This document shows positions 24,647-33,059 of a DNA stretch of 64,000 nucleotides, piece after piece. Under the pieces are notes generated by a model that was not told the DNA's origin, did no database searches, and was given only the letters and a program-made list of their open reading frames with translations. Both the position numbers and the translations under genes were made by a program. The stretch is from the NCBI GenBank assembly GCA_020160915.1, contig JAIUPK010000002.1, forward strand, positions 124,001 through 188,000, given 5' to 3'. Each line of letters opens with the position of its first letter. The first letter of the stretch is position 1. The DNA is from Actinomycetota bacterium. Its GTDB lineage: Bacteria > Actinomycetota > Actinomycetes > Actinomycetales > Microbacteriaceae.

Positions 24647-24683
24647 CGAAGCCCCGGCCGCCCTCGCGGTTGCCGGGGCTTCG
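24647..24683 (+). terminator. Hairpin terminator after trxA
   Basis: 12-bp perfect stem (CGAAGCCCCGGC and complement) with a 13-base loop starts 11 bases after the trxA stop codon. No long T-run follows, as is common in high-GC actinobacteria. Confidence 0.8.
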
Positions 24684-24717
24684 TGCTGTCAGGATGCCGC
24701 GCGGTGTCTCGTTCACG

Positions 24718-24723
24718 TAGTCT
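24718..24723 (+). promoter_or_regulatory. -10-like TAGTCT, leaderless-type start of the methyltransferase gene
   Basis: TAGTCT ends six bases before the ATG at 24730. Confidence 0.5.
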
Positions 24724-24729
24724 CGGCCC

Positions 24730-25209
24730 ATGAAACGGTCGCTTCCGTGGGTGCTCGTCGTGGCGCAGTTCGCCCTTCTCGCAAGCCTCGCATTCGTGCC
24801 CCAGAGCTCGTTGTGGCCGGTGGGGACTCCCGCGCTGATCGCGGCCATCGTGCTCGTGGTCGGCGGCGGGGTCATCGCGCTGCTCGGCGCCCGCGGTCTC
24901 GGACCGGCTCTCACCGCGACGCCGGTGCCCAAGGAGCGCTCGGCGCTGGTCACCACGGGCCTGTACTCGCGGGTGCGGCATCCCATCTACACCGGGCTGC
25001 TGATCGTCGGGCTGGGGCTGGTAGTGCTCGGCTCCTCGGTGGTGCACATCGTGCTGTGGCTGGCCCTGCTCGTGCTGCTCGCGGTCAAGGCCCGCTGGGA
25101 GGAGCGGATGCTCGCGGCGACCTACCCCGACTACGACGCCTATGCCGCGACCACTGGCCGCTTCATCCCGGGCGTCGGTCGGGTTCGCCAGCGCCCCGGC
25201 CAATCCTGA
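24730..25209 (+). CDS. Isoprenylcysteine carboxyl methyltransferase-family membrane protein
   Basis: 159 residues with three or four hydrophobic segments. The C-terminal half carries the ICMT/PEMT-type motif TTGLYSRVRHPIYTG and KARWEERMLAATYPDYDAY, which forms the S-adenosylmethionine pocket. Bacterial members probably methylate small molecules or lipids at the membrane; the substrate cannot be inferred and true isoprenylcysteine substrates are unlikely. Stand-alone gene between the trxA terminator and the aminotransferase. Confidence 0.75.
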   Translation: MKRSLPWVLVVAQFALLASLAFVPQSSLWPVGTPALIAAIVLVVGGGVIALLGARGLGPALTATPVPKERSALVTTGLYSRVRHPIYTGLLIVGLGLVVLGSSVVHIVLWLALLVLLAVKARWEERMLAATYPDYDAYAATTGRFIPGVGRVRQRPGQS

Positions 25210-25296
25210 CGCACTGGACCGTCCCCGGCTCTGGGGCGGTGTTTTCGTGGTGACCCTGCCCTATTCTTGAAGCTTCGCGACTGAAAAGGGCAGCGC

Positions 25297-26601
25297 ATGA
25301 CCAACCAGGGCAACAATCTCGACAAGTGGTACGGCCACTACGCCGATCGCACGGGCGGCCTCGCCGCCTCGGAGGTGCGCGCGCTGTTCGCCGTCGCCTC
25401 CCGTCCCGAGGTCGTCTCGCTCGCCGGTGGCATGCCCTACGTGTCAGCCCTGCCCCAAGACCTGGTGACCTCGGCGATGGAGCGCGTCATGCGCGACAAC
25501 GGACCGGTCGCCCTGCAGTACGGCTCCGGCCAGGGCATGCCCGCCCTGCGCGAGCACATCCTCGAGGTGATGGCGCTCGAGGGCATCCGGGGCAGCGTCG
25601 ACGACATCGTCGTCACGACCGGATCGCAGCACGCGCTCGAGCTGGTCACCAAGCTCTTCATCAACCCCGGCGACGTGGTGCTGGCCGAGGGCCCGAGCTA
25701 CGTGACGGCCATGGTCGTGTTCAAGTCGTTCCAGGCCGACATCCAGCACGTGCCCATGGATGACTACGGTCTGATCCCCGAGGCGCTCCGCGAGCACATC
25801 GCCCGTCTTCGCGCGGACGGCAAGACGCTGAAGTTCCTGTACACGGTTCCGACGTTCAGCAACCCGGCGGGCGTGACGCTGACCTGGGAGCGGCGCCTCG
25901 AGATCCTTGAGATCTGCCGGGCGAACAACATCCTCGTGCTCGAGGACAACCCCTACGGCCTGCTCTACTTCGACGGTCAGCCTCCGCACGCCATGCGCTC
26001 GGTCGAGGAGGAGGGCGTGATCTACCTCGGCACATTCTCCAAGACCCTTGCTCCCGGGTTCCGTGTCGGATGGGTGCTTGCCCCCCACGCTATTCGAGAG
26101 AAGCTCATTTTGGCGAATGAGGCGGCGGTGCTCTCTCCGAGCTCGTTCACCCAGCACGTCATCGCCGAGTACCTGTCGACCGCCGACTGGAAGGCTCAGA
26201 TCGACACCTTCCGCGGCGTCTACCGTGAGCGACGCGACGCGATGCTCACCGCCCTCGACGACTACCTCCCCGACCTCAGCTGGACCCACCCCACCGGGGG
26301 CTTCTACGTCTGGGTGACCCTGCCCGACAACCTCGACTCCAAGTCGATGCTGCCCCGCGCCGTCAAGGAGCTGGTCGCCTACACGCCGGGCACAGCGTTC
26401 TACGCCGACGGTGGCGGCCGCAACAAGATGCGTTTGGCATTCTGCTACCCGACGCCCGACTTCATCCGCGAGGGCATCCGTCGCCTGTCGACGGTCATCA
26501 ACGGCGAGCTCGAACTGCTCAGCACGTTCTCGCAGACCGCGCCCCTGCCCGTCGTGCGCCCCGAGCCCACGATGATCAACCCACCCGCCAACCTCGGCTG
26601 A
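25297..26601 (+). CDS. PLP-dependent aminotransferase (2-aminoadipate/MocR-like class)
   Basis: 434 residues. PLP lysine K249 in FSKTLAPGFRVGW, cofactor loop LVLEDNPYGLLYF, and VPTFSNPAGVTL upstream; this is the fold-type I subgroup that includes 2-aminoadipate and valine-pyruvate-like aminotransferases. There is no N-terminal GntR domain, so it is an enzyme rather than a MocR regulator. The next gene starts within its stop codon (TGATG), linking it to a D-Ala-D-Ala-ligase-like enzyme. Substrate not identifiable; AAAAGGG precedes the start. Confidence 0.8.
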   Translation: MTNQGNNLDKWYGHYADRTGGLAASEVRALFAVASRPEVVSLAGGMPYVSALPQDLVTSAMERVMRDNGPVALQYGSGQGMPALREHILEVMALEGIRGSVDDIVVTTGSQHALELVTKLFINPGDVVLAEGPSYVTAMVVFKSFQADIQHVPMDDYGLIPEALREHIARLRADGKTLKFLYTVPTFSNPAGVTLTWERRLEILEICRANNILVLEDNPYGLLYFDGQPPHAMRSVEEEGVIYLGTFSKTLAPGFRVGWVLAPHAIREKLILANEAAVLSPSSFTQHVIAEYLSTADWKAQIDTFRGVYRERRDAMLTALDDYLPDLSWTHPTGGFYVWVTLPDNLDSKSMLPRAVKELVAYTPGTAFYADGGGRNKMRLAFCYPTPDFIREGIRRLSTVINGELELLSTFSQTAPLPVVRPEPTMINPPANLG

Positions 26602-27554
26602 TGGCGACCCCGCACGTACTGGTCCTCGCCGGTGGAATCTCCCACGAGCGCGACGTCTCGCTGCGCTCCGGGCGCCGGGTTGCGGACAGCCTCGCAGAGC
26701 ACGGCCTCACGGTCGAACTCCGCGATCCGGATGCCTCACTCCTGAGCTACCTGCGCACCAACCGACCCGACGTGGTCTGGCCCGCCCTCCACGGGGCCAG
26801 TGGGGAGGACGGAGCGCTCCGCGGCCTCCTGGACTTCATCGGGGTGCCCTACGTGGGTTCTCGCGCCGAGGCATCCCGGCTGGCCTGGGACAAGCCGACC
26901 GCGAAGACGATCGTCGGCCGGGTGGGCGTCAGCACCCCACGGTCGATCACCCTGCCGCGCGACGCGTTCCGCGAGCTTGGGGCAAACAGCATCCTCGAGG
27001 AGATCCAGGACGAGTTCTCGGGCCCGCTGGTGGTCAAGCCAGCGCAGGGTGGCTCGGCTCAGGGGGTGACAATGGTCGACGATCGCTCGCTGTTGCCGCG
27101 CGCGATGGTCGACGCGTACACGTACTGCGACTCGGCGCTCATCGAGCAGAAGATCACCGGCACCGAGATCGCCATCGGCATCATCGACAGCGGCGACGGC
27201 CCCGTGGCACTGCCCGCGGTCGAGATCCAGCCTCTATCGGGCGTGTACAGCTTCGAGGCACGATACAACGCGGGGGAGACCCGCTTCTTCGTGCCGGCCC
27301 GCATCGATCCGGATGTCGCGGCTCGCGCCGAGCAGGCCGCACTGGACGCGCACAGCGCCCTGGGGCTCAGGCACCTCTCCCGTGTCGACCTCATCGTCGA
27401 CGGGGCGGGAACCCCGTGGTTCCTCGAAGCCAACGTGCTCCCCGGCCTCACCGAGACGTCGATCCTGCCCCAGGCCCTCGAGGCGGCCGGGCACGACCTC
27501 GGCTGGGTGTACTCCGCGTTGGCCGATGCCGCGATCGCCGAGAGCCGCGCCTAG
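26601..27554 (+). CDS. D-alanine-D-alanine ligase-like ATP-grasp enzyme
   Basis: 317 residues. N-terminal LAGGISHERDVSLRSGRRV corresponds to GG.S.E..VS in Ddl; LHGASGEDGALRGLLDFIGVPYVGS is the second substrate segment; VKPAQGGSAQGVTMV is the ATP-grasp loop; EANVLPGLTETSILPQ holds the C-terminal metal and substrate residues. It would ligate D-Ala (or another D-amino acid) with ATP. Coupling to an aminotransferase raises the possibility of a non-standard amino acid substrate or a second Ddl. Its end contains a short direct repeat CGCGCCTAGCCT. Confidence 0.8.
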   Translation: MATPHVLVLAGGISHERDVSLRSGRRVADSLAEHGLTVELRDPDASLLSYLRTNRPDVVWPALHGASGEDGALRGLLDFIGVPYVGSRAEASRLAWDKPTAKTIVGRVGVSTPRSITLPRDAFRELGANSILEEIQDEFSGPLVVKPAQGGSAQGVTMVDDRSLLPRAMVDAYTYCDSALIEQKITGTEIAIGIIDSGDGPVALPAVEIQPLSGVYSFEARYNAGETRFFVPARIDPDVAARAEQAALDAHSALGLRHLSRVDLIVDGAGTPWFLEANVLPGLTETSILPQALEAAGHDLGWVYSALADAAIAESRA

Positions 27555-27565
27555 CCTCGCCGCGC

Positions 27566-28048
27566 CTAGCCTTGCGGCGCCTCGAGCTCGAGGTGCATGA
27601 AGACGCTGTTGGGGTCGGCCCAGTAGTCGGCGAAGGGCTCCCCCTCGACGAAGCCGTACCGGGCGTACAACCGTCGGGCGGGGGCGAAGTAGTCCTCGAC
27701 GCCGGTCTCGAGACGCAGCGCCCGATAGCCCCGGGTGTGTGCCTCGGCCAGCAGATGCTCGAGCATGGCGGCACCGACCCCGCGACCGCGAGCCCCGGCG
27801 CTGGTGCGCATCGACTTGAGTTCGCCCTCCGTCGCACTCAGCTCGCGGATCGCGCCGGTGCCGACGACCTCTGTACCATCCCGAGCCACGAAGAACGTGA
27901 TCGAGGGATGCCGCAGCTGCTCCGGATCCAGAGCGTGAACGCTCTCGGCGGGTGACGTCGCGTACATGTCGACGAGGTGCTCCTGAAGCAGCGGGAGAAC
28001 CTCGTCGCTCGCGGGATTCGCCCGAACGATCTCGACTGAGCCGACCAC
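27566..28048 (-). CDS. GNAT-family N-acetyltransferase
   Basis: 160 residues with the acetyl-CoA binding motif A RTSAGARGRGVGAAML (R..G.G) around 81-97, motif B LRLETGVEDYFAPARRLYARYGF and a C-terminal strand VFMHLELE. Substrate is unknown; the layout resembles small-molecule or amino acid acetyltransferases. It converges with the Ddl-like gene and follows parB after three bases, so it is probably read from the parAB transcript. Confidence 0.78.
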   Translation of the reverse strand: MVGSVEIVRANPASDEVLPLLQEHLVDMYATSPAESVHALDPEQLRHPSITFFVARDGTEVVGTGAIRELSATEGELKSMRTSAGARGRGVGAAMLEHLLAEAHTRGYRALRLETGVEDYFAPARRLYARYGFVEGEPFADYWADPNSVFMHLELEAPQG

Positions 28049-28051
28049 GAC

Positions 28052-28999
28052 TTACCGGGAGAAGCCCTGTTGACCCAGCTCACCGAGGATCCGGTTGAGG
28101 TCGGCGACCGTGGCGAAGTCGATGACGATCTGACCCTTGCTCGCGCCGAGGGTCACCTTTACCCGCGTGTTGAGGGCATCGCCGAGTCGCTCGGCAACCT
28201 CATCGAGCTGACCTTGGCGCTTGCCCGCGACGGGCTTCGCCTTCGGCGTGCGAGTAGCGACCTGACCGGCGGCCGCTTCGGCGGCCCGCACCGAGAGGTC
28301 CTCGTTGACGATCTTGTCGGCGAGGCGTTCCATCGCGGCCGCGTCGCCCGCCGCGAGCACGGCGCGCGCGTGGCCCGCACTCAGGACGCCGGCAGCTACC
28401 CGCTTCTGCACCGACGCCGGCAGCTTGAGGAGCCGCAGCGTGTTGGTGATCTGCGGGCGGGAGCGGCCGATCCGGCTCGCGAGCTGGTCCTGGGTGATGC
28501 CGAAGTCAGCGAGCAGCTGCTGGTAGGCGGACGCCTCTTCCAGTGCGTTGAGGTTCGCCCGGTGGAGGTTCTCGAGCAGGGCATCCCGAAGCATGTCCTC
28601 ATCGGCGGTGTTCTTGATGACCGCGGGGATGCTCGACAGCCCCAGCTGTTTGGTGGCCCGCAGTCGCCGCTCGCCCATGATGAGCTCGAAGTGCGGGGTC
28701 TGGGTGGCACCGGGGATGGGCCGCACGACGATGGGCTGCAGCACTCCGATCTCACGGATCGACACGACGAGCTCCTCGAGCTCCTCGGTGCGGAACTCCT
28801 TGCGGGGCTGCTGTGCGTTGGGTGCGATGTCGTCGGGGGAGAGGTTGGCGAGCTTGGCGCCGGGAACCGCGAGCAGTGCCTGACGCTCGCCGGTCGAGGC
28901 GGGGAAGAAGACGTCGACGGGACGCTGGGAGTCCTCCTCCGACCCGGGGATGAGTGCGCCGATTCCTCGGCCGAGCCCGGTGCGCTTGGGTGCTGCCAT
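28052..28999 (-). CDS. parB: Chromosome partitioning protein ParB
   Basis: 315 residues. After a basic N-terminus (MAAPKRTGLGRGIGALIPG, typical actinobacterial) comes the CTPase domain with GERRLRATKQLGL, then the HTH domain for parS (DFGITQDQLASRIGRSRPQITNTLRLLKLP), and a C-terminal dimerisation domain. It loads on parS sites and spreads to organise the origin; two parS sites lie within 2 kb. The ATG overlaps the parA stop codon by one base (TAATG). The upstream 108-codon extension in frame is shadow translation of parA. Confidence 0.94.
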   Translation of the reverse strand: MAAPKRTGLGRGIGALIPGSEEDSQRPVDVFFPASTGERQALLAVPGAKLANLSPDDIAPNAQQPRKEFRTEELEELVVSIREIGVLQPIVVRPIPGATQTPHFELIMGERRLRATKQLGLSSIPAVIKNTADEDMLRDALLENLHRANLNALEEASAYQQLLADFGITQDQLASRIGRSRPQITNTLRLLKLPASVQKRVAAGVLSAGHARAVLAAGDAAAMERLADKIVNEDLSVRAAEAAAGQVATRTPKAKPVAGKRQGQLDEVAERLGDALNTRVKVTLGASKGQIVIDFATVADLNRILGELGQQGFSR

Positions 29000-29916
29000 T
29001 ACTGCGGGGCTCCTCGTCGTGCGATCTCGGCGGCGGCCTCGAGGTACGAGAGCGATCCGGGGGATGCGGCGTCGTAGCTGATGACGCTCTGCCCGTAGCT
29101 CGGCGCCTCGGAGATGCGCACCGACCGGGGGATGACGGTGTTGAGCACCTTCTCGGGGAAGTGCGCCCGCACGTCGTCGACCACCTGATTGGCGAGGTTG
29201 GTGCGCGAGTCGTACATCGTCAGCAGGATCGTGGACACCGACAGTCGAGGGTTGAGGTGACGTTCGATGAGCTGGATGTTGCTGAGAAGCTGGCTGAGAC
29301 CCTCGAGTGCGTAGTACTCGCACTGGATCGGGATGAGAACCTCCTGGGCCGCGACGAAGGCGTTGATCGTCAGCAGGCCCAGCGACGGCGGGCAGTCGAT
29401 GAAGACGTAGTGGAACTGCTCCTCCGACTGCGCGAGGAAGAGTTCGAGCGCCGTGCGAAGACGCTGCTCACGTGCCACCAGCGACACGAGCTCGATCTCC
29501 GCGCCTGCGAGGTGGATCGTCGCGGGAACGCAGTAGAGACCCTCGAACTCGGGGCTCTTCTGCACGACGCCGGCCATGGGCTCGTCGTTGATGATGACGT
29601 CGTAGACGCTCACCGTCTCGGACCGGTGCTCCACGCCCAGAGCAGTGGATGCGTTGCCCTGGGGATCGAGATCGATGACGAGCACGCGCGCACCGGCCCG
29701 CGCCAGGCTCGCGGCGAGGTTCACGGTGGTCGTGGTCTTGCCGACGCCGCCCTTCTGGTTGGCGACGGTGAACACGCGGGTGTCGTGGGGCAGTGGAAGC
29801 TGCTCCTGGGCAAGTGCCTGACGGCGACGGGTCAGGTCAGCCAACTCCCGGGCGAGCGGGGTCGAGTCGTCGAACGTCGTGCTCGACTCGGCGAGATCGC
29901 CTTCTGGATGTTTCAC
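28999..29916 (-). CDS. parA: Chromosome partitioning ATPase ParA
   Basis: 305 residues. A 45-residue N-terminal extension precedes the deviant Walker A KGGVGKTTT (K55 to T63), followed by DLDPQGNAS and FIDCPPSLGLLTINA. It forms ATP-dependent dimers on DNA that pull ParB-parS complexes. The start is a GTG that lies in the centre of a parS site; no ribosome-binding sequence is obvious upstream. The next ATG in frame is well inside the ATPase domain, so the GTG is kept. Operon rsmG-parA-parB. Confidence 0.93.
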   Translation of the reverse strand: MKHPEGDLAESSTTFDDSTPLARELADLTRRRQALAQEQLPLPHDTRVFTVANQKGGVGKTTTTVNLAASLARAGARVLVIDLDPQGNASTALGVEHRSETVSVYDVIINDEPMAGVVQKSPEFEGLYCVPATIHLAGAEIELVSLVAREQRLRTALELFLAQSEEQFHYVFIDCPPSLGLLTINAFVAAQEVLIPIQCEYYALEGLSQLLSNIQLIERHLNPRLSVSTILLTMYDSRTNLANQVVDDVRAHFPEKVLNTVIPRSVRISEAPSYGQSVISYDAASPGSLSYLEAAAEIARRGAPQ

Positions 29917-29924
29917 GTGAAACC
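29909..29924. promoter_or_regulatory. parS: parS site 1, overlapping the parA start codon
   Basis: TGTTTCACGTGAAACC matches the bacterial parS consensus TGTTTCACGTGAAACA at 15 of 16 positions. The GTG in its centre is the parA start codon. ParB binding here would nucleate the origin-proximal partition complex and could affect parAB expression. Confidence 0.93.
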
Positions 29925-29970
29925 TTCTGAGTGCGAAGCGCGGACGCGCCTCAAGCGGTTGGGTCGATGG

Positions 29971-30615
29971 TCAGTCCACTGTAGCCCGAAACACCCGGGT
30001 GGCCTCGGGCGTTATCCCCTCGCCCAGGGTCAGCACCTCGATGTCTCGCAGACGTGCCTTTCGGATCGCCTTCGCAGCGGCCTCGACCTCGTCGGCGACC
30101 TTCGAGCCCTTCATGAAGATCATCTCCCCGCCCGGTCGCACCAGGTGAGCAGTGGCGGGAATCAACTTCACCAGGGCGGTCACCGCTCGCGCCGTGACCT
30201 GATCCAACGGACGTTCGAGCCGGGCCTCCTCGGCGCGGGCGCGCACCACGGTCACGTTGTCGAGCCCCAGCTCGGACGACTCGTGCCGGAGCCAGTCGAC
30301 CCGACGCTCCATCGGCTCGATCAGCACCAGGTGCACGTCGGGGCGCGCAATGGCGAGCACCAGGCCGGGCAGGCCAGCGCCGCTCCCGACGTCCCCCGTG
30401 ACGCCCTCGTTGAGCAGGGGAGCAAGCAACGCACAGTTCAGGATGTGGCGCGACCACAGACGCGGCGGCTCCAGCGGCCCGATCAGCCCCAGCTCCTCGC
30501 CTCGTCGTCCGAGGTCGGCGGTGTAGGCGCGGGCGAGCTCGATGCGATCACCGAACAGGGATGCCGCGGCATCCGGTTCGGGCTCAACGGCCGTCACGCG
30601 ACCACCGAAACCCAC
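29971..30615 (-). CDS. rsmG: 16S rRNA (guanine527-N7)-methyltransferase
   Basis: 214 residues from GTG. The AdoMet site VGSGAGLPGLVLAIARP and LIEPMERRVDWL follow the RsmG/GidB pattern, and RLWSRHILNCALLAPLL is the family substrate-side motif. It methylates G527 of 16S rRNA. The first codons MGFGGR are not conserved-looking; an alternative GTG at 30597 (VTAVEPEPDAA) is equally likely. It lies between jag and parA as in most actinobacteria, and a parS site sits just before it. Confidence 0.9.
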   Translation of the reverse strand: MGFGGRVTAVEPEPDAAASLFGDRIELARAYTADLGRRGEELGLIGPLEPPRLWSRHILNCALLAPLLNEGVTGDVGSGAGLPGLVLAIARPDVHLVLIEPMERRVDWLRHESSELGLDNVTVVRARAEEARLERPLDQVTARAVTALVKLIPATAHLVRPGGEMIFMKGSKVADEVEAAAKAIRKARLRDIEVLTLGEGITPEATRVFRATVD

Positions 30616-30618
30616 GTA

Positions 30619-30634
30619 TGTTTCACGTGAAACT
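30619..30634. promoter_or_regulatory. parS: parS site 2, in the jag-rsmG junction
   Basis: TGTTTCACGTGAAACT matches the parS consensus at 15 of 16 positions and overlaps the last two bases of the jag stop codon, about 700 bases from parS site 1. Confidence 0.93.
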
Positions 30635-31172
30635 ATGCCCGGGAGATCACCGTGTGGCGATCGCGGCCTTCACCCTCGGACTCCGAGGAGAAGCCGCGCT
30701 CGGACACGACGTCGTGCACGAGCTTGCGCTCGTAGGACGACATGGGAGGCAGCGCTGCGGAAACCGCGCCGGCCTCGATGCGCTCGATCGCCTTATCGAC
30801 GAGGAGCGCGAGCTCCGACGCCCGCGCCTCGCGCGATCCACCGATGTCGAGGATGAGCCGAGAGAACGATCCCGTCTTCGTCTGCACCGCGATGCGGGTC
30901 AGCTCCTGGAGGGCGTTGACCGTCTCGGGGCGCGACAGCAGTCGCAGATTCGTGTCCTCGCTCGACGTGACGGAGAGGTAGGCACGTCCGCCGCGCGCAT
31001 CGATCTCGATGTCGCCGTCGAGGTCGGTGATGTCGAGAAGCTCCTCGATGTAGTCCGCGGCGATGTCGCCCTCCTCCTCGAGCTGGCTCGGGGTGCGGGC
31101 TTCCTCGTCGGCGATGGTCTCGACCGGCTCGGCGCTGATGTCGGGGGTCTGCGTGTCAGTCACGTCGCTCAC
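30633..31172 (-). CDS. jag: Jag/KhpB-like RNA-binding protein (KH and R3H domains)
   Basis: 179 residues: an acidic N-terminus (about 1-45), a KH-like domain (about 45-110, AYLSVTSSEDTNLRLLSRPETVNALQEL) and an R3H domain with PPMSSYERKLVHDVV and RDRHTVIS at the end. RNA-binding protein of the YidC/KhpB locus, linked to envelope growth in other Gram-positives. GTG start, which overlaps the yidC stop (GTGA). A second GTG three codons later is possible. Confidence 0.88.
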   Translation of the reverse strand: MSDVTDTQTPDISAEPVETIADEEARTPSQLEEEGDIAADYIEELLDITDLDGDIEIDARGGRAYLSVTSSEDTNLRLLSRPETVNALQELTRIAVQTKTGSFSRLILDIGGSREARASELALLVDKAIERIEAGAVSAALPPMSSYERKLVHDVVSERGFSSESEGEGRDRHTVISRA

Positions 31173-32149
31173 TTCTTCTTCTTCTTGGATCGGTTCTTGC
31201 CCACGGGCTGCTGGCGCTGCGGCTTCTTCGGCTCCTCGACCATGAGGGTGCCGCCGTCGGGGGTCTCCTCGACGATGCCCTTGCGCTGCTGACGCTTGGC
31301 GAGCCGCGCCTCTCGGGCGAGTGCCGCCTCGCTGCCGGGAGTCGGCATGTTCCGGATGACGAGGAACTGCTGTCCCATGGTCCAGAAGTTCGAGACCAGC
31401 CAGTAGAACATGACGCCCAGCGGGAACGTGAAGCCGGAGAACGCGAACACCAGCGGCAGCAGGTACAGCAGGACGCGCTGCTGGCGGTACATCGGGCTGG
31501 CCTTCATCTCGGCCGACTGGTTCTTCGACATGATCTGCAGCTGGGTGATGAACTGCGAACCGGTCATGAGGATGACCATGATGACGGCGATCACGATGAC
31601 CGCAACGTTGCCGTCCGCGGTGCTGATCGCCAGGTGAAGCGGTGCGATTCCGAAGAGTGACGACGTGCCGAACGACTCCGACAGCTCGGGCGTCAAGAGG
31701 CCCACGCCCGGGTTGCGCGACCCATCTGCATTCACGTGCTGCGCATTGCTGAGCACGGAGAACAGTCCGAAGAAGATCGGCATCTGCAGCAGCAACGGGA
31801 GGCACGAGCTCAGGGGGTTGGTGCCGGTGCGCTTGTACAGCTCCATGGTCTCGCGCGACATCGCCTCGCGGGAGAACTGATCCTTCTTGCCCTTGTACTT
31901 GTCCTGGATCTTCTTGAGCTGAGGAGCGACCTCGAGCATGCGCCGCTGGCTCTTGATCTGTCGCACGAAGATCGGAATGAGGGCGGCGCGCACGACGAGC
32001 ACGAGACCGACGATCGACAGCACCCAGGTGAGACCTGCGTCAGGGTCTAGCCCGATAGCCGTCCACAGGGTGTGGAACGCCACGAGAATGGCCTCGATCA
32101 CCCACTTGATCGGCCAGAGGAGGGTGTTGAAGAATCCACCGATGTCCAT
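31169..32149 (-). CDS. yidC: Membrane protein insertase YidC
   Basis: 326 residues with five hydrophobic segments: first helix at IKWVIEAILVAFHTLW, then the Oxa1 core (IPIFVRQIKSQRRM, GTNPLSSCLPLLLQMPIFFGLFSVL) and a strongly basic C-terminal tail (KNRSKKKKK). The Arg in IFVRQIKS is the hydrophilic-groove residue. It inserts membrane proteins with or without SecYEG. Not a lipoprotein, as usual in actinobacteria. Overlaps jag by GTGA and follows yidD after eight bases. Confidence 0.94.
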   Translation of the reverse strand: MDIGGFFNTLLWPIKWVIEAILVAFHTLWTAIGLDPDAGLTWVLSIVGLVLVVRAALIPIFVRQIKSQRRMLEVAPQLKKIQDKYKGKKDQFSREAMSRETMELYKRTGTNPLSSCLPLLLQMPIFFGLFSVLSNAQHVNADGSRNPGVGLLTPELSESFGTSSLFGIAPLHLAISTADGNVAVIVIAVIMVILMTGSQFITQLQIMSKNQSAEMKASPMYRQQRVLLYLLPLVFAFSGFTFPLGVMFYWLVSNFWTMGQQFLVIRNMPTPGSEAALAREARLAKRQQRKGIVEETPDGGTLMVEEPKKPQRQQPVGKNRSKKKKK

Positions 32150-32157
32150 GTGTGCGG

Positions 32158-32469
32158 TCAGCCCTTTCCGTGGCTATTGGCGACTACGAATCCGAAGCGG
32201 GTGACCGCGTACCGATCGTGATGAGTGTGCGGAACGTCGTCAACGCCGCCCTCGGCCCACGGGTGGCACCGAGCGATGCGTCGAGTTCCCAGCCATACGC
32301 CTCGCACGACCCCGTGCTGCTGAATGGCCTGGAGTGTGTAGTGCGAGCACGACGGGTAGTAGCGACAGACGTCGCCGTACAGGGGTGAGATGACCGCGCG
32401 GTACACGCTGAGGATCGCTACGCAGACGTTGCGCGGCGCGAGAACAACGAACGCGAGAGTGCGGTTCAT
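32158..32469 (-). CDS. yidD: Membrane protein insertion efficiency factor YidD
   Basis: 103 residues; the core YRAVISPLYGDVCRYYPSCSHYTLQAIQQHG with conserved Cys residues is diagnostic, followed by RIARCHPWAEGGVDDVP. The N-terminal hydrophobic helix associates with the membrane near YidC. It overlaps rnpA by four bases (ATGA). Confidence 0.93.
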   Translation of the reverse strand: MNRTLAFVVLAPRNVCVAILSVYRAVISPLYGDVCRYYPSCSHYTLQAIQQHGVVRGVWLGTRRIARCHPWAEGGVDDVPHTHHDRYAVTRFGFVVANSHGKG

Positions 32470-32807
32470 CGCTTGCCCACAGCCTTCCCGATCGCGCTGG
32501 CCACTTCAGAGTGCAGGGTATCCCACGTCGCCCGATCAGATCCTGGCAAAGCGCGCACCACAACGTCGATCGGTGTGGTGACGGTGGGAAGGATGTCGCG
32601 GCACACGGCACGAAGACGACGGCGCACCAAGTTCCGGGTCACCGCACCGCCCACCGCCTTCGTGACGATGAACCCGAAACGGCTCGGCTGGGCGGACTCA
32701 CGCTCGACGACATGCAGCATCGTGTGAGCGCTCCCCACCCGCCGGCCCTGACGCACGGTAGATCGGAAGTCCGCGGGTCGCGTGACCCGGTTGTCCCTGG
32801 CGAGCAC
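32466..32807 (-). CDS. rnpA: Ribonuclease P protein component
   Basis: 113 residues. The RNR motif AVTRNLVRRRLRAV (about 53-66) contacts RNase P RNA, and FRSTVRQGRRVGSAH is the N-terminal substrate-binding region. It helps mature tRNA 5' ends. Eight bases follow rpmH, the standard rpmH-rnpA arrangement. Confidence 0.94.
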   Translation of the reverse strand: MLARDNRVTRPADFRSTVRQGRRVGSAHTMLHVVERESAQPSRFGFIVTKAVGGAVTRNLVRRRLRAVCRDILPTVTTPIDVVVRALPGSDRATWDTLHSEVASAIGKAVGKR

Positions 32808-32815
32808 CGGGGTGG

Positions 32816-32953
32816 TTACGCGGAGAGTTCGGTGCGACCCTTGCGACGACGAGCGGCCAGGATGGCGCGGCCGGCACGAGTGCGCATACGAAGCCGGAAG
32901 CCGTGCACCTTGGAACGACGACGGTTGTTCGGCTGGAAGGTTCTCTTGCTCAT
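32816..32953 (-). CDS. rpmH: 50S ribosomal protein L34
   Basis: 45 residues: [20 protein letters not shown], then a basic tail ending RKGRTELSA, the standard L34 length and sequence. It begins the rpmH-rnpA-yidD-yidC-jag-rsmG-parAB series transcribed away from dnaA. GGAGAT lies upstream of the ATG at a good distance. Confidence 0.96.
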   Translation of the reverse strand: MSKRTFQPNNRRRSKVHGFRLRMRTRAGRAILAARRRKGRTELSA

Positions 32954-33059
32954 AGTGGTATCTCCAAAGCCCAGCTCTGAAGGCCGGAAAGAAGTCGGTT
33001 GGCCCTAGGGCCGGAAGTCAACTGATTAAAGCTACGGCGTTAATGCCGGGCGGTCAAAC

